Assembly: GCA_017428945.1 (NCBI GenBank) | Contig: JAFRPW010000025.1 | Span: 35,324-99,323, forward strand | Direction of reading: 5' to 3' | From: Bacteroidales bacterium | GTDB lineage: Bacteria > Bacteroidota > Bacteroidia > Bacteroidales > UBA932 | Length of the DNA stretch: 64,000 nucleotides | Part shown: positions 53,058 to 62,872 of the stretch, piece after piece | Numbering within the stretch: position 1 is the first letter of the stretch | Layout of the letters: each line of letters starts with the position of its first letter | Translations under genes and position numbers: made by a program | The notes under the pieces: generated by a model | Database searches by the model: none | The model's input: the letters and a program-made list of their open reading frames with translations, nothing else | Told to the model about the DNA's origin: nothing

Positions 53058-53890
53058 GAAAACCTCTATTCATATTGTTCCTTGCCCTTCTTGTCGGCTG
53101 CACGCGTGAACCCGCCGCAGCTCCGGAAAAGCTTGTCATTGAAGGCTGGATAGAAGACGGCGCCGCACCCGTAGTGTACGTGAGCACCACGCTACGTGTA
53201 AAGGAAGGCGAGAAGATTGGGAAAGACACCGTCCAGGACCATATTGTGAAATGGGGCAAGGTAACCATATCTGACGGCACGGAGAGCGTAATCCTTACCG
53301 GCACCGCGTCCGACAGGTTCTTCCCTCCGTATGCATACACCACCGGCAGGATGCTTGGCCAGGTGGGCAAAACCTACACCATTACCGTAGAGTACAGCGG
53401 CGCCGTTGCCACTGCTTCCGCCACCATCCCGCCACCGGCCAGCCTGGAGAGCATAACCCCGGTTCCCGCCGGCTCTTCCGGTGAGTACATGCTGCACGCC
53501 ACTTTCACGGACAATCCCCTCACAGAGGACTACTACCGCTTTTTCACCAGAATCAGGGATATTGACAAGACATATCTCCCCGCCTCCCTGGCCACCCTTA
53601 CCGACGGGATGATTACCGGCGGCAAGGCACAGATAGACCTGGTCCCAGGAGGCAGCATCTACCACACTGAATCACGCGCTGGTTTCCGCTCCGGCGAGAC
53701 CGTAGAAGTCAAGTTCTGCACCATGCAGGAGTCCATGTACCGCTACTGGAACGCATTCGAAGAGCAGTTTGCCCTGTCCAGGGTTCCAGTCTTCTCCCTT
53801 GATGCCAATCTTCCCGGCAACGTCACCGGCGACGGTCTGGGCTACTTTGCCGCTTACGGTGCCACCTCATACACTGTTACCATTCCATAG
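53054..53890 (+). CDS. DUF4249-type lipoprotein
   Basis: A 278-residue lipoprotein with a TTG start overlapping the receptor stop (TTGA). The lipobox ends LLVGC (C16). The sequence matches DUF4249: KLVIEGWIEDGAAPVVYVSTTL, a beta-sandwich with KTYTITVEYSGAVATASATIPPP, and a C-terminal domain with a Y-R-Y-W-N-A-F-E-E-Q block. DUF4249 proteins are encoded directly after TonB-dependent receptors in many Bacteroidota and probably cap or assist them at the cell surface; their exact function is not known. It is the last gene of the operon. Confidence 0.82.
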   Translation: MRKPLFILFLALLVGCTREPAAAPEKLVIEGWIEDGAAPVVYVSTTLRVKEGEKIGKDTVQDHIVKWGKVTISDGTESVILTGTASDRFFPPYAYTTGRMLGQVGKTYTITVEYSGAVATASATIPPPASLESITPVPAGSSGEYMLHATFTDNPLTEDYYRFFTRIRDIDKTYLPASLATLTDGMITGGKAQIDLVPGGSIYHTESRAGFRSGETVEVKFCTMQESMYRYWNAFEEQFALSRVPVFSLDANLPGNVTGDGLGYFAAYGATSYTVTIP

Positions 53891-53900
53891 TTTTGGCACA

Positions 53901-54006
53901 AAAATGTAAAAGGTTCGGTTTTTTATGCCGAACCTTTTACGTTATATGGCCTGTAGTGCCGTTTTGTGTGAATGGTTCGGCACTTTTTACCGAACCTTTC
54001 ACATTT
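53901..54006. repeat. Double-hairpin GGTTCGG repeat, copy B
   Basis: About 106 bp lie between the convergent DUF4249 and groEL genes. One hairpin is AAAAGGTTCGG/CCGAACCTTTT, the other GGTTCGG/CCGAACC with T-rich flanks. It is the inverse-orientation relative of the element at 47500-47603. Because T runs lie beside both stems it could end transcription from both sides. Confidence 0.8.
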
Positions 54007-54014
54007 CCGGGGAA

Positions 54015-55640
<1,626 letters not shown>

Positions 55641-55907
55641 TTACAGGATTGCTAAAATGTCAGACTGTTTTACGATGAGGTACTTTTTATTATCCACGGT
55701 GACCTCTGTGCCTGCATATTTGCCGTAAAGGACGGTTTCACCGACCTTGACCTCCATGGGCTCGTCCTTGGAGCCGGGGCCCACGGCCACTATGACACCC
55801 TGCTGGGGTTTTTCCTTTGCGTTGTCCGGGATGTAAAGGCCCCCGGCGGTCATGGTCTCTGCCTCTTTGGGTTCAACCACCACTCTTGTTCCTAAAGGTT
55901 TAAGCAT
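55641..55907 (-). CDS. groES: Co-chaperonin GroES
   Basis: An 88-residue protein from the ATG at 55905-55907 ([18 protein letters not shown]). The mobile loop region ([26 protein letters not shown]) and the conserved [11 protein letters not shown] are present. It forms the heptameric lid of GroEL. A longer frame upstream is read through a repeat element and is not part of the protein. No TAnnTTTG promoter was found in the 144-bp gap to the alpha-2-macroglobulin gene, so the heat-shock promoter is not identified. Confidence 0.97.
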   Translation of the reverse strand: MLKPLGTRVVVEPKEAETMTAGGLYIPDNAKEKPQQGVIVAVGPGSKDEPMEVKVGETVLYGKYAGTEVTVDNKKYLIVKQSDILAIL

Positions 55908-55940
55908 AATATAATACGTTTTTATAGTTGTTCGTTCAAG

Positions 55941-55988
55941 ATCCCCGGTCTGGCCGGGGATGACGTTTATGTCAAGTCCGGGGATGAC
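55941..55988. repeat. REP-like ATCCCCGG palindrome and half copy upstream of groES
   Basis: ATCCCCGG (55941-55948) and CCGGGGAT (55954-55961) flank TCTGG and are followed by GACG. A second half element, AGTCCGGGGATGAC, ends at 55988. It is the same family as the palindrome inside the alpha-2-macroglobulin gene (57693-57718). Confidence 0.7.
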
Positions 55989-55990
55989 AA

Positions 55991-56023
55991 ATGGCACGGA
56001 CATATCTTCAATGCCCGTGCCAT
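55991..56023 (-). terminator. Hairpin after the second alpha-2-macroglobulin gene
   Basis: ATGGCACGG (55991-55999) pairs perfectly with CCGTGCCAT (56015-56023). It lies 28 nt beyond the stop at 56052 on the minus strand and is followed there by TTTGTC, a weak U tract. A probable terminator separating this gene from groESL. Confidence 0.5.
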
Positions 56024-56051
56024 GTATGGGAAACTGACAAATTGGCAGAGT

Positions 56052-59000
56052 CTACCTCACGTCAAGGACGCCGCGGAAGGCGGAATTGGCGCGGTAGTGA
56101 GGCGCGTAGAGGGATTCGATGACCATGACAGGAGCGGTGAAAGAGCCGGCCTGGGTTACGTAGAACTCTTCCGCGACGGTGGTCTTCTCTTCAGGGCAGA
56201 CTTCCCAGAAGTACTCCGTACATTCTGCCTTCACGTTGCGGTAGAGAGTCCAGCCGGAGAGGCCGGAGAGCTGCTGAACCGGCCTCAGAGTGGCTTCACG
56301 GCCTGCCGTGAGCTTCACGAAGCTACGGTTCTCTCCATTCCAGATGTGATAGCGTACCTGGATCTTGTCTCCTACGCTCACAGGGTCTCCTGGCAGGATT
56401 TCCACGGGCTCGCTGCCGCCCACCACGGTGCGGTAGAACTTGCGCTCGATGGTGAAGCCGTTGCCGGCCGCTTTAATTGCAGCGAACGGGGCGTCGTATG
56501 TGGCGGAAAGCGCCAGCACGCGGGTATCAAGGACGGCCTGGGAGCCATTCAGTATAGCGTCAATGGCATCTACGAATGCAGGGTCCTCGTCCCACTTCTG
56601 GGTCTCTTTCTGCAGCATGAGCCAGAGACGGATGCCGTCGGCGACCTCCTGCGAATCGTCAGATAAGAGATTGCTGAGGAGGGCGTGGGCATAGGCTTCG
56701 CTTTCCAGGAGGCCGCGCCAGGGCATTACGGCGTTGGGATAGTACCAGCCGCCGTCACGGTGCTCAACGGCATACTCAAGCAGGGAGACAACATCGGCCT
56801 TGATGGACTTCTGGAGCTTGGTTCCTGCGGTGAGGCCAACTCCCCAGGCCTTGGCAAGGGCGACGCCTTCCGGCGATGCGGCCAGGTTCCTCAGGGTGAG
56901 GAGCCTTCTGGCCTTGGCAAGGATCTGTCCCTGCAGACCGCGGCCCTGGGCCTTGGTAGGCGTAAGGTAGCTCTTAGCGTACTTCTTGAACTCTGACATG
57001 CGCTTCTTGTCCAGCTGGGAGACAGGTTTTACCTCGAAGGGAACGGAGGCGTACATCGCCCTCACGTGCATATACTGGGCATCTGACAGCCAGCCGCACC
57101 AGACGGGTTTCTGGGTGCCGAACATAACGCCGTCAAGGAACTTCACGGAAGCGTCGGTTTCAGGGATCTCGAAACCACGGTCGCGGAGCTTTGCCATGCG
57201 CTCCAGCACCACGGCAGTGATTATTGGCGATGAGTGCATGCCCTCGAACCAGGCGTAACCGCCGTCCGAGTTGCGGCAGGCAAGGATCTGCTTAAGTAAT
57301 TCAGAAGCAGATGCTGTTTCCGAAGCATTTGCCCGTACAGGGTCGCGAAGCGACGCGGAGGAAACAGCGTCTGCTTCTGACAGAATACCTGCAATCAGCT
57401 GTGTATACCAGGCCTCGGTGAGGGAAAGGACATCGCGGCCGGAGGGTTCCACGTGGCCGGGGATGGCATCCTTGACCATGTCCAGGACGGTTATTTCCTT
57501 GAGGGAAGCCTTGTCTGAGGAGACGTTCACGAACATGTCACGGAGGCGCGCAAGGAGCTTCTCACGGTCTGCTCCGGCAAGAAGCACTGCGCTGTGGGCC
57601 TCGGTGAGGGTCTGTGCTGCCGGCTTCACAGGAATCTTCACACGTACGGCATCGGAGAACTCGGGGGCCTGGAAGGAGGCGGTGAGGGTGAGATCCCCGA
57701 TCGGAGTCGGGGATGACGGAGAGGCCTGGACTTTCACGGGGAAGGAGACGGTCCTGGTCTCTCCGGGAGCCAGGGTCACGCTTCCGGAGCTCTGGATGAG
57801 GCCGCCGGGAACGGCGAGTTTGATGACGCCGGTCACGGGCTCATCGGCAATGCTGGAAACGGTGACGGCCGCATGGTAGGTATCTCCCTCATACAGGAAA
57901 CGGGGTTCCAGCAGGGATAACTTGACGGGCAGGGACACCACCATCTCCTTCTGGACGATGGCATTCTGCATCTGCTGCGTATGCGCGTACACGCGTACAT
58001 AATAGGTGGAGAGCTTGTCCGATGTCCTGAAGCTGAAGCTCAGGGTACCGTCCTTGGCGCTCAGAAGGTGAGGCTGGAAGGTAAGTGCGTTCTCGAAGGC
58101 CTCGCGGGGGGTCACGGAAGGTTCTTCCCCGGAAGGGGCCGCCGAATCTGCGGCTTCTTCCGTAACAGCCACGGCATCGTCCATCACCGCCATTTCCATC
58201 TGGTTCATGGCAACGGCCCCAAGTTCCCTTGCGCCCCCGGCCGATTTGGCCATGGGAGCCATGAGCACCTCATCCCCATCGTACATGGGGCCGGCTCCTC
58301 CGGAAATGTATCCGCAGGCGGAGTTTACATTCACGTAGGGTACACTGAAATCTACCAGGGAGACGGTGTTCCAGTAATTGCCTGAAATGGCGTCGATGCT
58401 CTTGTCCCACACGGCTGCAAGGGCTTCTACGCCTGCCGCGGTCTTGAGGGTGAAGGTATATTCGGTGCCGGGATAGGCGGCATCGGTAAAGCGGGTAAAG
58501 GCAAGGGGCAGGGAGAGTTTGCTCTTCTCCCGGCGGTACTGCTGCTGGTAGCTTACGGCTTCTCCCTCGCTGAACCAGAATACAAGCATGCGCACGGCGT
58601 CGGGATAGTCCTTCCTGTAATCCAGCTTGAGGTCGATTATCTCCTTGGCGGTGAAGGATTTGCCCAGGAGCAGCTCCTTTTTGTCTCCGTAAAGGGCAAC
58701 CTGGGCGTAGGCCGTGCCTTCACCGCTTCCAAAACGGGCGGTGACGGAACCGTTCACGGTCTCCTGACCCGGCAGGAACACGCGCTTAACATCAGCGGGG
58801 ACTGTCCTGTCTTCCGGTCTCAGGACCAGGATCTTCATCTCGCTTTCGCCGGAGGCTACCCGGCTGGAAACGCTTGTCTTAAGGGTATATACGCCGGCCG
58901 GGACACCTTCCAGGGACACCTTGAAGCTTTCGCCGGAGGCTGCGGTTCCGGAGGCTATATCGGCCAGAGACCACTTAACGTCCAGGGGGACCTCGTTGCC

Positions 59001-61169
59001 GCCGTCGTCAATGGCCTGGAGGCTGAGACGGAGCTCGTTTTCCGTAACGATTTCCCTGCGCACGCGCGGCCATCTGCGCCAGTAGGGACGCACCTGGTCT
59101 TCCTTCATGAGGGTGAACTCTCCCTCCGCGGCGTTTTCCAGCGCTATTTCCACGGAAAGCTCGGTGCCGATGTAGAAGCCGGTGTTTCTCTCCATGGTCT
59201 CTCCGGTGGGGTCGATCACCTTCACGGTGACTCCGTACCAGCCGGGTTCCACTTTGGGGATGATGAAGGAGAAGAGGTTGTCGGCCCCTATTTCCTGCTC
59301 CTGTTCCATGATTGCGGTGCCGTAGCGGTTTACGGTCATGACTGCCCTGGCGCCGCTGAGCTTGTGGCCGGTATAGGACTTGACGGAGCCGCTCACGGGA
59401 ACGTCGTCCCCGGGAAGATACAGCTTCTCAATCTTGTCGAAGGCCATTTCGAAGGTGGGAAGAACAAACTCGTCCACCCTGAAGGAGGAATAGCCTATGT
59501 GGTTCTTGCCGTCCAGGATCTCCATGGAGAAGTAGCCGTTGCGGAGCCCCTTGGGAATGGTGAACTTGCCCGATACTGAGCCGTAGGCGTTTGTCTTGAG
59601 GGAAAGCTTTCCCTGCTCGTTGCCCTCGGAGTCCCGGAGAATGGCGGTGAGCTTCTTGCCTTCCAGGGCCTGGAGCTGCTTCATGGGATCTCCGTTGTAG
59701 ACTACGGCCTTGAACTGGAGCTCGTCGCCGGGGTTGTAGGCGCCGCGGTCGCGGTAAATGTTGCAGCGGACATCGTGGCTGCTGTCGCCGTACCAGTCCT
59801 CGCCGGTGTCAAGCCATATCTTGGACGATTTGCGCTTCCCGGTCTCCGCATAAAGCTGATAGCTCCGGCGGGTGTTTATCTTCTTTGTGAGCGCACTTGG
59901 AAGCGGGGTGAATCCGTCAAGGCTCATGGAAGCGGTAGCCACTACGCTGGAACCGCTGCAGAGGTATACGGTAGCGTTCTTTACCGGCTTTCCGGTCTTG
60001 TAATCGGCCACAAACACGTTGATTCCCTTCGAGTCCCTGCGGGTAGCGACGGAAAGGGTGTACTGCTGGTAACAGGCCGTGTCTTCGAGTTTGCCGCTTT
60101 TAGCCTCGGCCCTGTAGTCGCCGTCCCGGAGGGCTGGAAGGGCCAGCTTCACGGTATCCCTCACGAAGAAACTCTTTGCGGTGTTCTTGGCCGTCCATAT
60201 TTTCATGGCCTTCTTGGAGCCTTCCTGGAACAGGGAGACATTTGCTTCCGTAATGTTGCGGAAAAGCACCACAACGTTTCCTTTGTCAAAGCTGATATCC
60301 AGGCTCTTGGACTCAAGGGTGCCGATGAGGTTTTCTACTGCCGTGACGTTGTCCGCGATGAGCTTTTCGTCGCCACGGAAGGCGGCGCGCTTTTTCTCGA
60401 AGGTCCTGCACTCTGCGTAGAGCATTTTGTAAGGGCCGTCATCGGCCTTTGAATCCTCTTCCAGATGGCTGAAGCGGTATCTGAGCACCTGGGACTGGGG
60501 AATGAGCCCGGCAGCTTTGCCGCTATACTTTCCGGCAAGTTCCTTCATCTTCTCCTCACGGGTGTCACGGTCTGTGATCTGGGAAGCCAGGAAGTAGTCC
60601 AGGGCGGCGTCCTTGGGGTATTCTATGTTTTCGCGTAGCTTTTCAATGATCTCCTTGTCCGTGTAGTCGCGGGCAAGTATGCGCCAGAGGACGTATTCGG
60701 CATCGTCCTTGATGAAATGGTTGAGAACGCCTGCAAGGAAGCCGCCGGTACCGCGCCAGAGGGCGGGATTGCTGCCGGAGAATGCGTTCTTCTTTACGAA
60801 AGACTTGAGGGCGCCCACACTTTCGCGGCTGTACTGGTCCATGTATGTGAAACTGACCATAGGGTCCCCGAAGGCCTCTACTTCCTTCCTGAGCGCAAGC
60901 CTTGCCGGCTCACGTTCTTTCCAATTCCTGCGGGCAACCACTTCTACATACTGAGTGGCGGCATCGTAGAAGTCAACGGCATAGCGCTTCTGGGTAGCTT
61001 CCTCCTTGATCTGCTCAAGGATTTCCGCCTCAGTCTTTGGCTTGTCCGCCCTGCGGGCTTCCTCATATTTTTCCCAGAGATTGTTGAGTTTGTGTCCGTT
61101 GTCTGTCATTGCAAACAGGTTAAGAGCCGCAAACGCAGCTGCAAATAGTGTTATTATACGTTTCATCAT
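56052..61169 (-). CDS. Alpha-2-macroglobulin-like protein without thioester
   Basis: A 1705-residue exported protein (signal peptide MMKRIITLFAAAFAALNLFA, no lipobox). The N-terminal 300 residues are helical and unlike classic macroglobulins. MG-type beta domains follow (GAYNPGDELQFKAVVYNGD, VDEFVLPTFEMAF), with an alpha-2-macroglobulin central block and helical TED-like repeats (SDGGYAWFEGMHSSPIITAVVLERM). The C-x-E-Q thioester is absent at the expected place, where the sequence reads GHVEPSGRDVLSLTEAWYTQL. Proteins of this layout are common in Bacteroidales, and their role (protease trapping, wall or surface work) is not settled. The start overlaps the folC stop (ATGA); a second ATG lies one codon on. 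Residues about 1151-1159 are encoded by a REP-like element. Confidence 0.87.
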   Translation of the reverse strand: MMKRIITLFAAAFAALNLFAMTDNGHKLNNLWEKYEEARRADKPKTEAEILEQIKEEATQKRYAVDFYDAATQYVEVVARRNWKEREPARLALRKEVEAFGDPMVSFTYMDQYSRESVGALKSFVKKNAFSGSNPALWRGTGGFLAGVLNHFIKDDAEYVLWRILARDYTDKEIIEKLRENIEYPKDAALDYFLASQITDRDTREEKMKELAGKYSGKAAGLIPQSQVLRYRFSHLEEDSKADDGPYKMLYAECRTFEKKRAAFRGDEKLIADNVTAVENLIGTLESKSLDISFDKGNVVVLFRNITEANVSLFQEGSKKAMKIWTAKNTAKSFFVRDTVKLALPALRDGDYRAEAKSGKLEDTACYQQYTLSVATRRDSKGINVFVADYKTGKPVKNATVYLCSGSSVVATASMSLDGFTPLPSALTKKINTRRSYQLYAETGKRKSSKIWLDTGEDWYGDSSHDVRCNIYRDRGAYNPGDELQFKAVVYNGDPMKQLQALEGKKLTAILRDSEGNEQGKLSLKTNAYGSVSGKFTIPKGLRNGYFSMEILDGKNHIGYSSFRVDEFVLPTFEMAFDKIEKLYLPGDDVPVSGSVKSYTGHKLSGARAVMTVNRYGTAIMEQEQEIGADNLFSFIIPKVEPGWYGVTVKVIDPTGETMERNTGFYIGTELSVEIALENAAEGEFTLMKEDQVRPYWRRWPRVRREIVTENELRLSLQAIDDGGNEVPLDVKWSLADIASGTAASGESFKVSLEGVPAGVYTLKTSVSSRVASGESEMKILVLRPEDRTVPADVKRVFLPGQETVNGSVTARFGSGEGTAYAQVALYGDKKELLLGKSFTAKEIIDLKLDYRKDYPDAVRMLVFWFSEGEAVSYQQQYRREKSKLSLPLAFTRFTDAAYPGTEYTFTLKTAAGVEALAAVWDKSIDAISGNYWNTVSLVDFSVPYVNVNSACGYISGGAGPMYDGDEVLMAPMAKSAGGARELGAVAMNQMEMAVMDDAVAVTEEAADSAAPSGEEPSVTPREAFENALTFQPHLLSAKDGTLSFSFRTSDKLSTYYVRVYAHTQQMQNAIVQKEMVVSLPVKLSLLEPRFLYEGDTYHAAVTVSSIADEPVTGVIKLAVPGGLIQSSGSVTLAPGETRTVSFPVKVQASPSSPTPIGDLTLTASFQAPEFSDAVRVKIPVKPAAQTLTEAHSAVLLAGADREKLLARLRDMFVNVSSDKASLKEITVLDMVKDAIPGHVEPSGRDVLSLTEAWYTQLIAGILSEADAVSSASLRDPVRANASETASASELLKQILACRNSDGGYAWFEGMHSSPIITAVVLERMAKLRDRGFEIPETDASVKFLDGVMFGTQKPVWCGWLSDAQYMHVRAMYASVPFEVKPVSQLDKKRMSEFKKYAKSYLTPTKAQGRGLQGQILAKARRLLTLRNLAASPEGVALAKAWGVGLTAGTKLQKSIKADVVSLLEYAVEHRDGGWYYPNAVMPWRGLLESEAYAHALLSNLLSDDSQEVADGIRLWLMLQKETQKWDEDPAFVDAIDAILNGSQAVLDTRVLALSATYDAPFAAIKAAGNGFTIERKFYRTVVGGSEPVEILPGDPVSVGDKIQVRYHIWNGENRSFVKLTAGREATLRPVQQLSGLSGWTLYRNVKAECTEYFWEVCPEEKTTVAEEFYVTQAGSFTAPVMVIESLYAPHYRANSAFRGVLDVR
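57693..57718. repeat. REP-like palindrome inside the second alpha-2-macroglobulin gene
   Basis: ATCCCCGA (57693-57700) and TCGGGGAT (57707-57714) flank a 6-nt loop and are followed by GACG. It resembles the intergenic element at 55941-55965 and encodes the SSPTPIGDL stretch in frame, in a linker between beta domains. Confidence 0.7.
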
Positions 61170-62635
61170 AATGCTTCTGCAACTACAAAAGTACTGCCTC
61201 CAATGTAAATGACTGTATTGTCATCGGCCTGTTCCATTGCCATTTTTATGCCAATCTTAACAGAAGGTGCGGTACGGGCTTCATTGCCGGTACTGGCGTC
61301 ATTGCCAGTATGGGCGGCTTTGCCGGTACTGGCGTCATTGCCGGTACGGGCGTCATTGCCGGCACGGGCGTCATTGCCGGCTTGACCGGCAATCTCATTA
61401 TACCGCGCCAGAATCCTCTCCGCCGGCAGTGCCCTTGGCGTGTCCGGGGCCACAAAGATGTACTTTGCCTTCCGCGGCATGAGAGGGATTATGGAGTCAA
61501 GGTCCTTGTCGGCCATAATGCCATACACTATGGTGATGGGCCGGTTCATGGCTTCCAGGGCTTTGAAGTTGCTCTCCAGTGCATGGGCGTTGTGGCCAAT
61601 GTCCGCAATGACAAGCGGTTTCTCCTGCAGCCGTTCCCACCTGCCATGGAAATGCATCAGGGCAGCCGTGTGCTCTATGCCGTAAATAAACTTCTGCTCA
61701 TCTCCCGGAAACATGTCCCGGACAAGGTCCAGGGCACAAAGAACGGTGCGGAGATTCTTGCGCTGCACTGGGGCCTGGAGGTCCATGGCGGCCAGAATCT
61801 CCTCTCTCCGCTCCCACAGCAGCGGCTCCACCTGGTCTGCATACACCAATTGTACTCCCAGGCCACGTTTTTGGGCGTTTTCGTGGCCTGGCATGATGTA
61901 GCTGACGTCCGAGGCCACGTTTTTTGGCGTTTTTGTGGCCTGGCATGACGTGACAGACACCTGAGGCCACGTTTCGGGATGGTTTTGCACACTGGCAGCA
62001 GCGTCAAAGACAGGGGCGGTTTCCGGGTGGGTTTCGCCAATCACACACGGAACGCCGGGCTTCATGATGCCGGCCTTCTCTGCCGCAATCTCTGCCAGAG
62101 TGCTCCCCAGCAGTGCACAGTGGTCAAGGCCGATGGAAGTAATCACACTTAGCACCGGAGTAATGATGTTGGTACTGTCCAGCCTTCCGCCAAGGCCGCA
62201 TTCAATCACGGCAACGTCCACATGTGAGTCTGCAAACCACCTGAACGCCATGCCGGTAGTAATCTCGAAGAAACTGAGGTTCTCTGCCTCGAAGTACGGC
62301 TTCCACTTCTCAAGGAACGCCTTCACATAGTCCCGGGGTATCATCTCCCCGTCAATACGGGCCCTTTCCCGGAAATCCACCAGATGCGGAGACGTATACA
62401 ACCCGGTACGATACCCTGCGGCACTCAGGGCACTTGCCAGCATGTTGGCCACGGAGCCCTTGCCGTTTGTCCCGGCCACGTGAATGGTCCTTATTGCCCG
62501 TGACGGATACCCAAGCACGGCGTCAAAGTCACGCATCCCCTCAAGCCCTGGCTTGTACGCCCCGGGCTTGAACCCCTCCTTCTGCACGGAAGGGAAACGC
62601 TTGAATATATCCTGAACCAGCTGCTCGTACTCCAT
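61166..62635 (-). CDS. folC: Folylpolyglutamate/dihydrofolate synthase with repeat-derived inserts
   Basis: A 489-residue Mur-ligase-family enzyme that adds glutamate to (dihydro)folates. The start is the ATG at 62633-62635. P-loop HVAGTNGKGS at residues 52-61; other landmarks are TSPHLVDFRERARIDGE, FFEITTGMAFRWFA, IECGLGGRLDSTN, SIGLDHCALLGSTLAEIAAEKAGI and the C-terminal domain's IADIGHNAHALESN and VYGIMADKD. The family is usually about 420-430 residues. The excess comes from two stretches with repeat DNA: residues about 215-258 (GGCCACGTTTT elements) and about 414-455 (six GND-A-x-T hexapeptides). All catalytic motifs lie outside them, so the enzyme is probably active. Its stop overlaps the next start by 4 nt. 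Confidence 0.93.
   Translation of the reverse strand: MEYEQLVQDIFKRFPSVQKEGFKPGAYKPGLEGMRDFDAVLGYPSRAIRTIHVAGTNGKGSVANMLASALSAAGYRTGLYTSPHLVDFRERARIDGEMIPRDYVKAFLEKWKPYFEAENLSFFEITTGMAFRWFADSHVDVAVIECGLGGRLDSTNIITPVLSVITSIGLDHCALLGSTLAEIAAEKAGIMKPGVPCVIGETHPETAPVFDAAASVQNHPETWPQVSVTSCQATKTPKNVASDVSYIMPGHENAQKRGLGVQLVYADQVEPLLWERREEILAAMDLQAPVQRKNLRTVLCALDLVRDMFPGDEQKFIYGIEHTAALMHFHGRWERLQEKPLVIADIGHNAHALESNFKALEAMNRPITIVYGIMADKDLDSIIPLMPRKAKYIFVAPDTPRALPAERILARYNEIAGQAGNDARAGNDARTGNDASTGKAAHTGNDASTGNEARTAPSVKIGIKMAMEQADDNTVIYIGGSTFVVAEAL
61271..61393. repeat. Six 18-bp tandem repeats ending in a REP-like palindrome, inside folC
   Basis: Units of 18 bp run from 61271 to 61378, with consensus GGTACGGGCGTCATTGCC. 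The array joins a palindrome, ATTGCCGG (61373-61380) and CCGGCAAT (61386-61393). It looks like one REP-like element whose GTCATTGCC end was amplified. The frame is kept, giving G-N-D-A-x-T repeats in the protein. Confidence 0.88.
61861..61990. repeat. Tandem GGCCACGTTTT...GTGGCC repeats inside folC
   Basis: Copy 1 starts at 61861, copy 2 at 61913 and a degenerate third at 61965 (period 52 bp). Each full copy has GGCCACG and CGTGGCC or TGTGGCC arms about 20-25 nt apart and continues CTGGCATGA. A relative lies downstream of the MalY-type gene at about 47655-47703. The three copies encode the Gln/Lys/Thr-rich insert with two 'A-T-K-T-P-K'/'G-H-E-N-A-Q-K' like segments. Confidence 0.8.
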
Positions 62636-62639
62636 ACTA

Positions 62640-62647
62640 CAAATATA
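62640..62647 (-). promoter_or_regulatory. Probable -7 element for folC
   Basis: The minus strand reads TATATTTG four bases before the folC ATG at 62635, matching TAnnTTTG. A -33 TTTG is not seen at the right distance. If used, the transcript would be leaderless. Confidence 0.35.
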
Positions 62648-62733
62648 ATAAAAAACCAGAACTTCGCCGCCTAAGAAAAACAGCACACAACGCCGTGGCA
62701 CTCAACCCATTAAAACACAATATGTTATGCAAC

Positions 62734-62761
62734 AATATGCATGAGGGGACTCATGCATATT
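62734..62761. promoter_or_regulatory. 12-bp perfect inverted repeat in the folC upstream region
   Basis: AATATGCATGAG and CTCATGCATATT form a perfect 12-bp stem around GGGA. It lies in the 184-bp AT-rich gap (62636-62819) between folC and the terminator of the regulator cassette, with a smaller AAGATA/TATCTT repeat at about 62775-62791. It may be an operator for one of the nearby HTH proteins or a second terminator. Confidence 0.45.
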
Positions 62762-62819
62762 ATTACACAAATAAAAGATAATCAATATCTTATACGCCAC
62801 GGGGAGTCACTGGGCGGAG

Positions 62820-62852
62820 CAAAAAAAAAGAGCTTGTGAAAAACACAAGCTC
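62820..62852 (-). terminator. Rho-independent terminator of the HTH cassette
   Basis: On the minus strand GAGCTTGTG and CACAAGCTC form a 9-bp perfect stem with a TTTTT loop, followed by nine T. It stands 20 nt beyond the stop of the 29-codon frame and closes the four-gene cassette at 62873-64000. Confidence 0.88.
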
Positions 62853-62872
62853 TCAGGATGGGTATCAAGCAT

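Noticed and set aside
55908-56003. N-terminal extension of GroES
   Set aside because: The GroES family begins at MLKPLGTR; the extra frame is read through an ATCCCCGG repeat element.
55908-56051. CIRCE operator for groESL
   Set aside because: No TTAGCACTC-N9-GAGTGCTAA-like sequence is present in the gap.
61271-61378. Short regular repeats that might be a CRISPR array
   Set aside because: Units are directly abutting without spacers, are only 18 bp long and are an in-frame part of folC; no cas genes are present.
62636-62820. tRNA gene or attachment site beside the HTH cassette
   Set aside because: No cloverleaf, CCA end or long direct repeat was found; the stretch holds only short inverted repeats.
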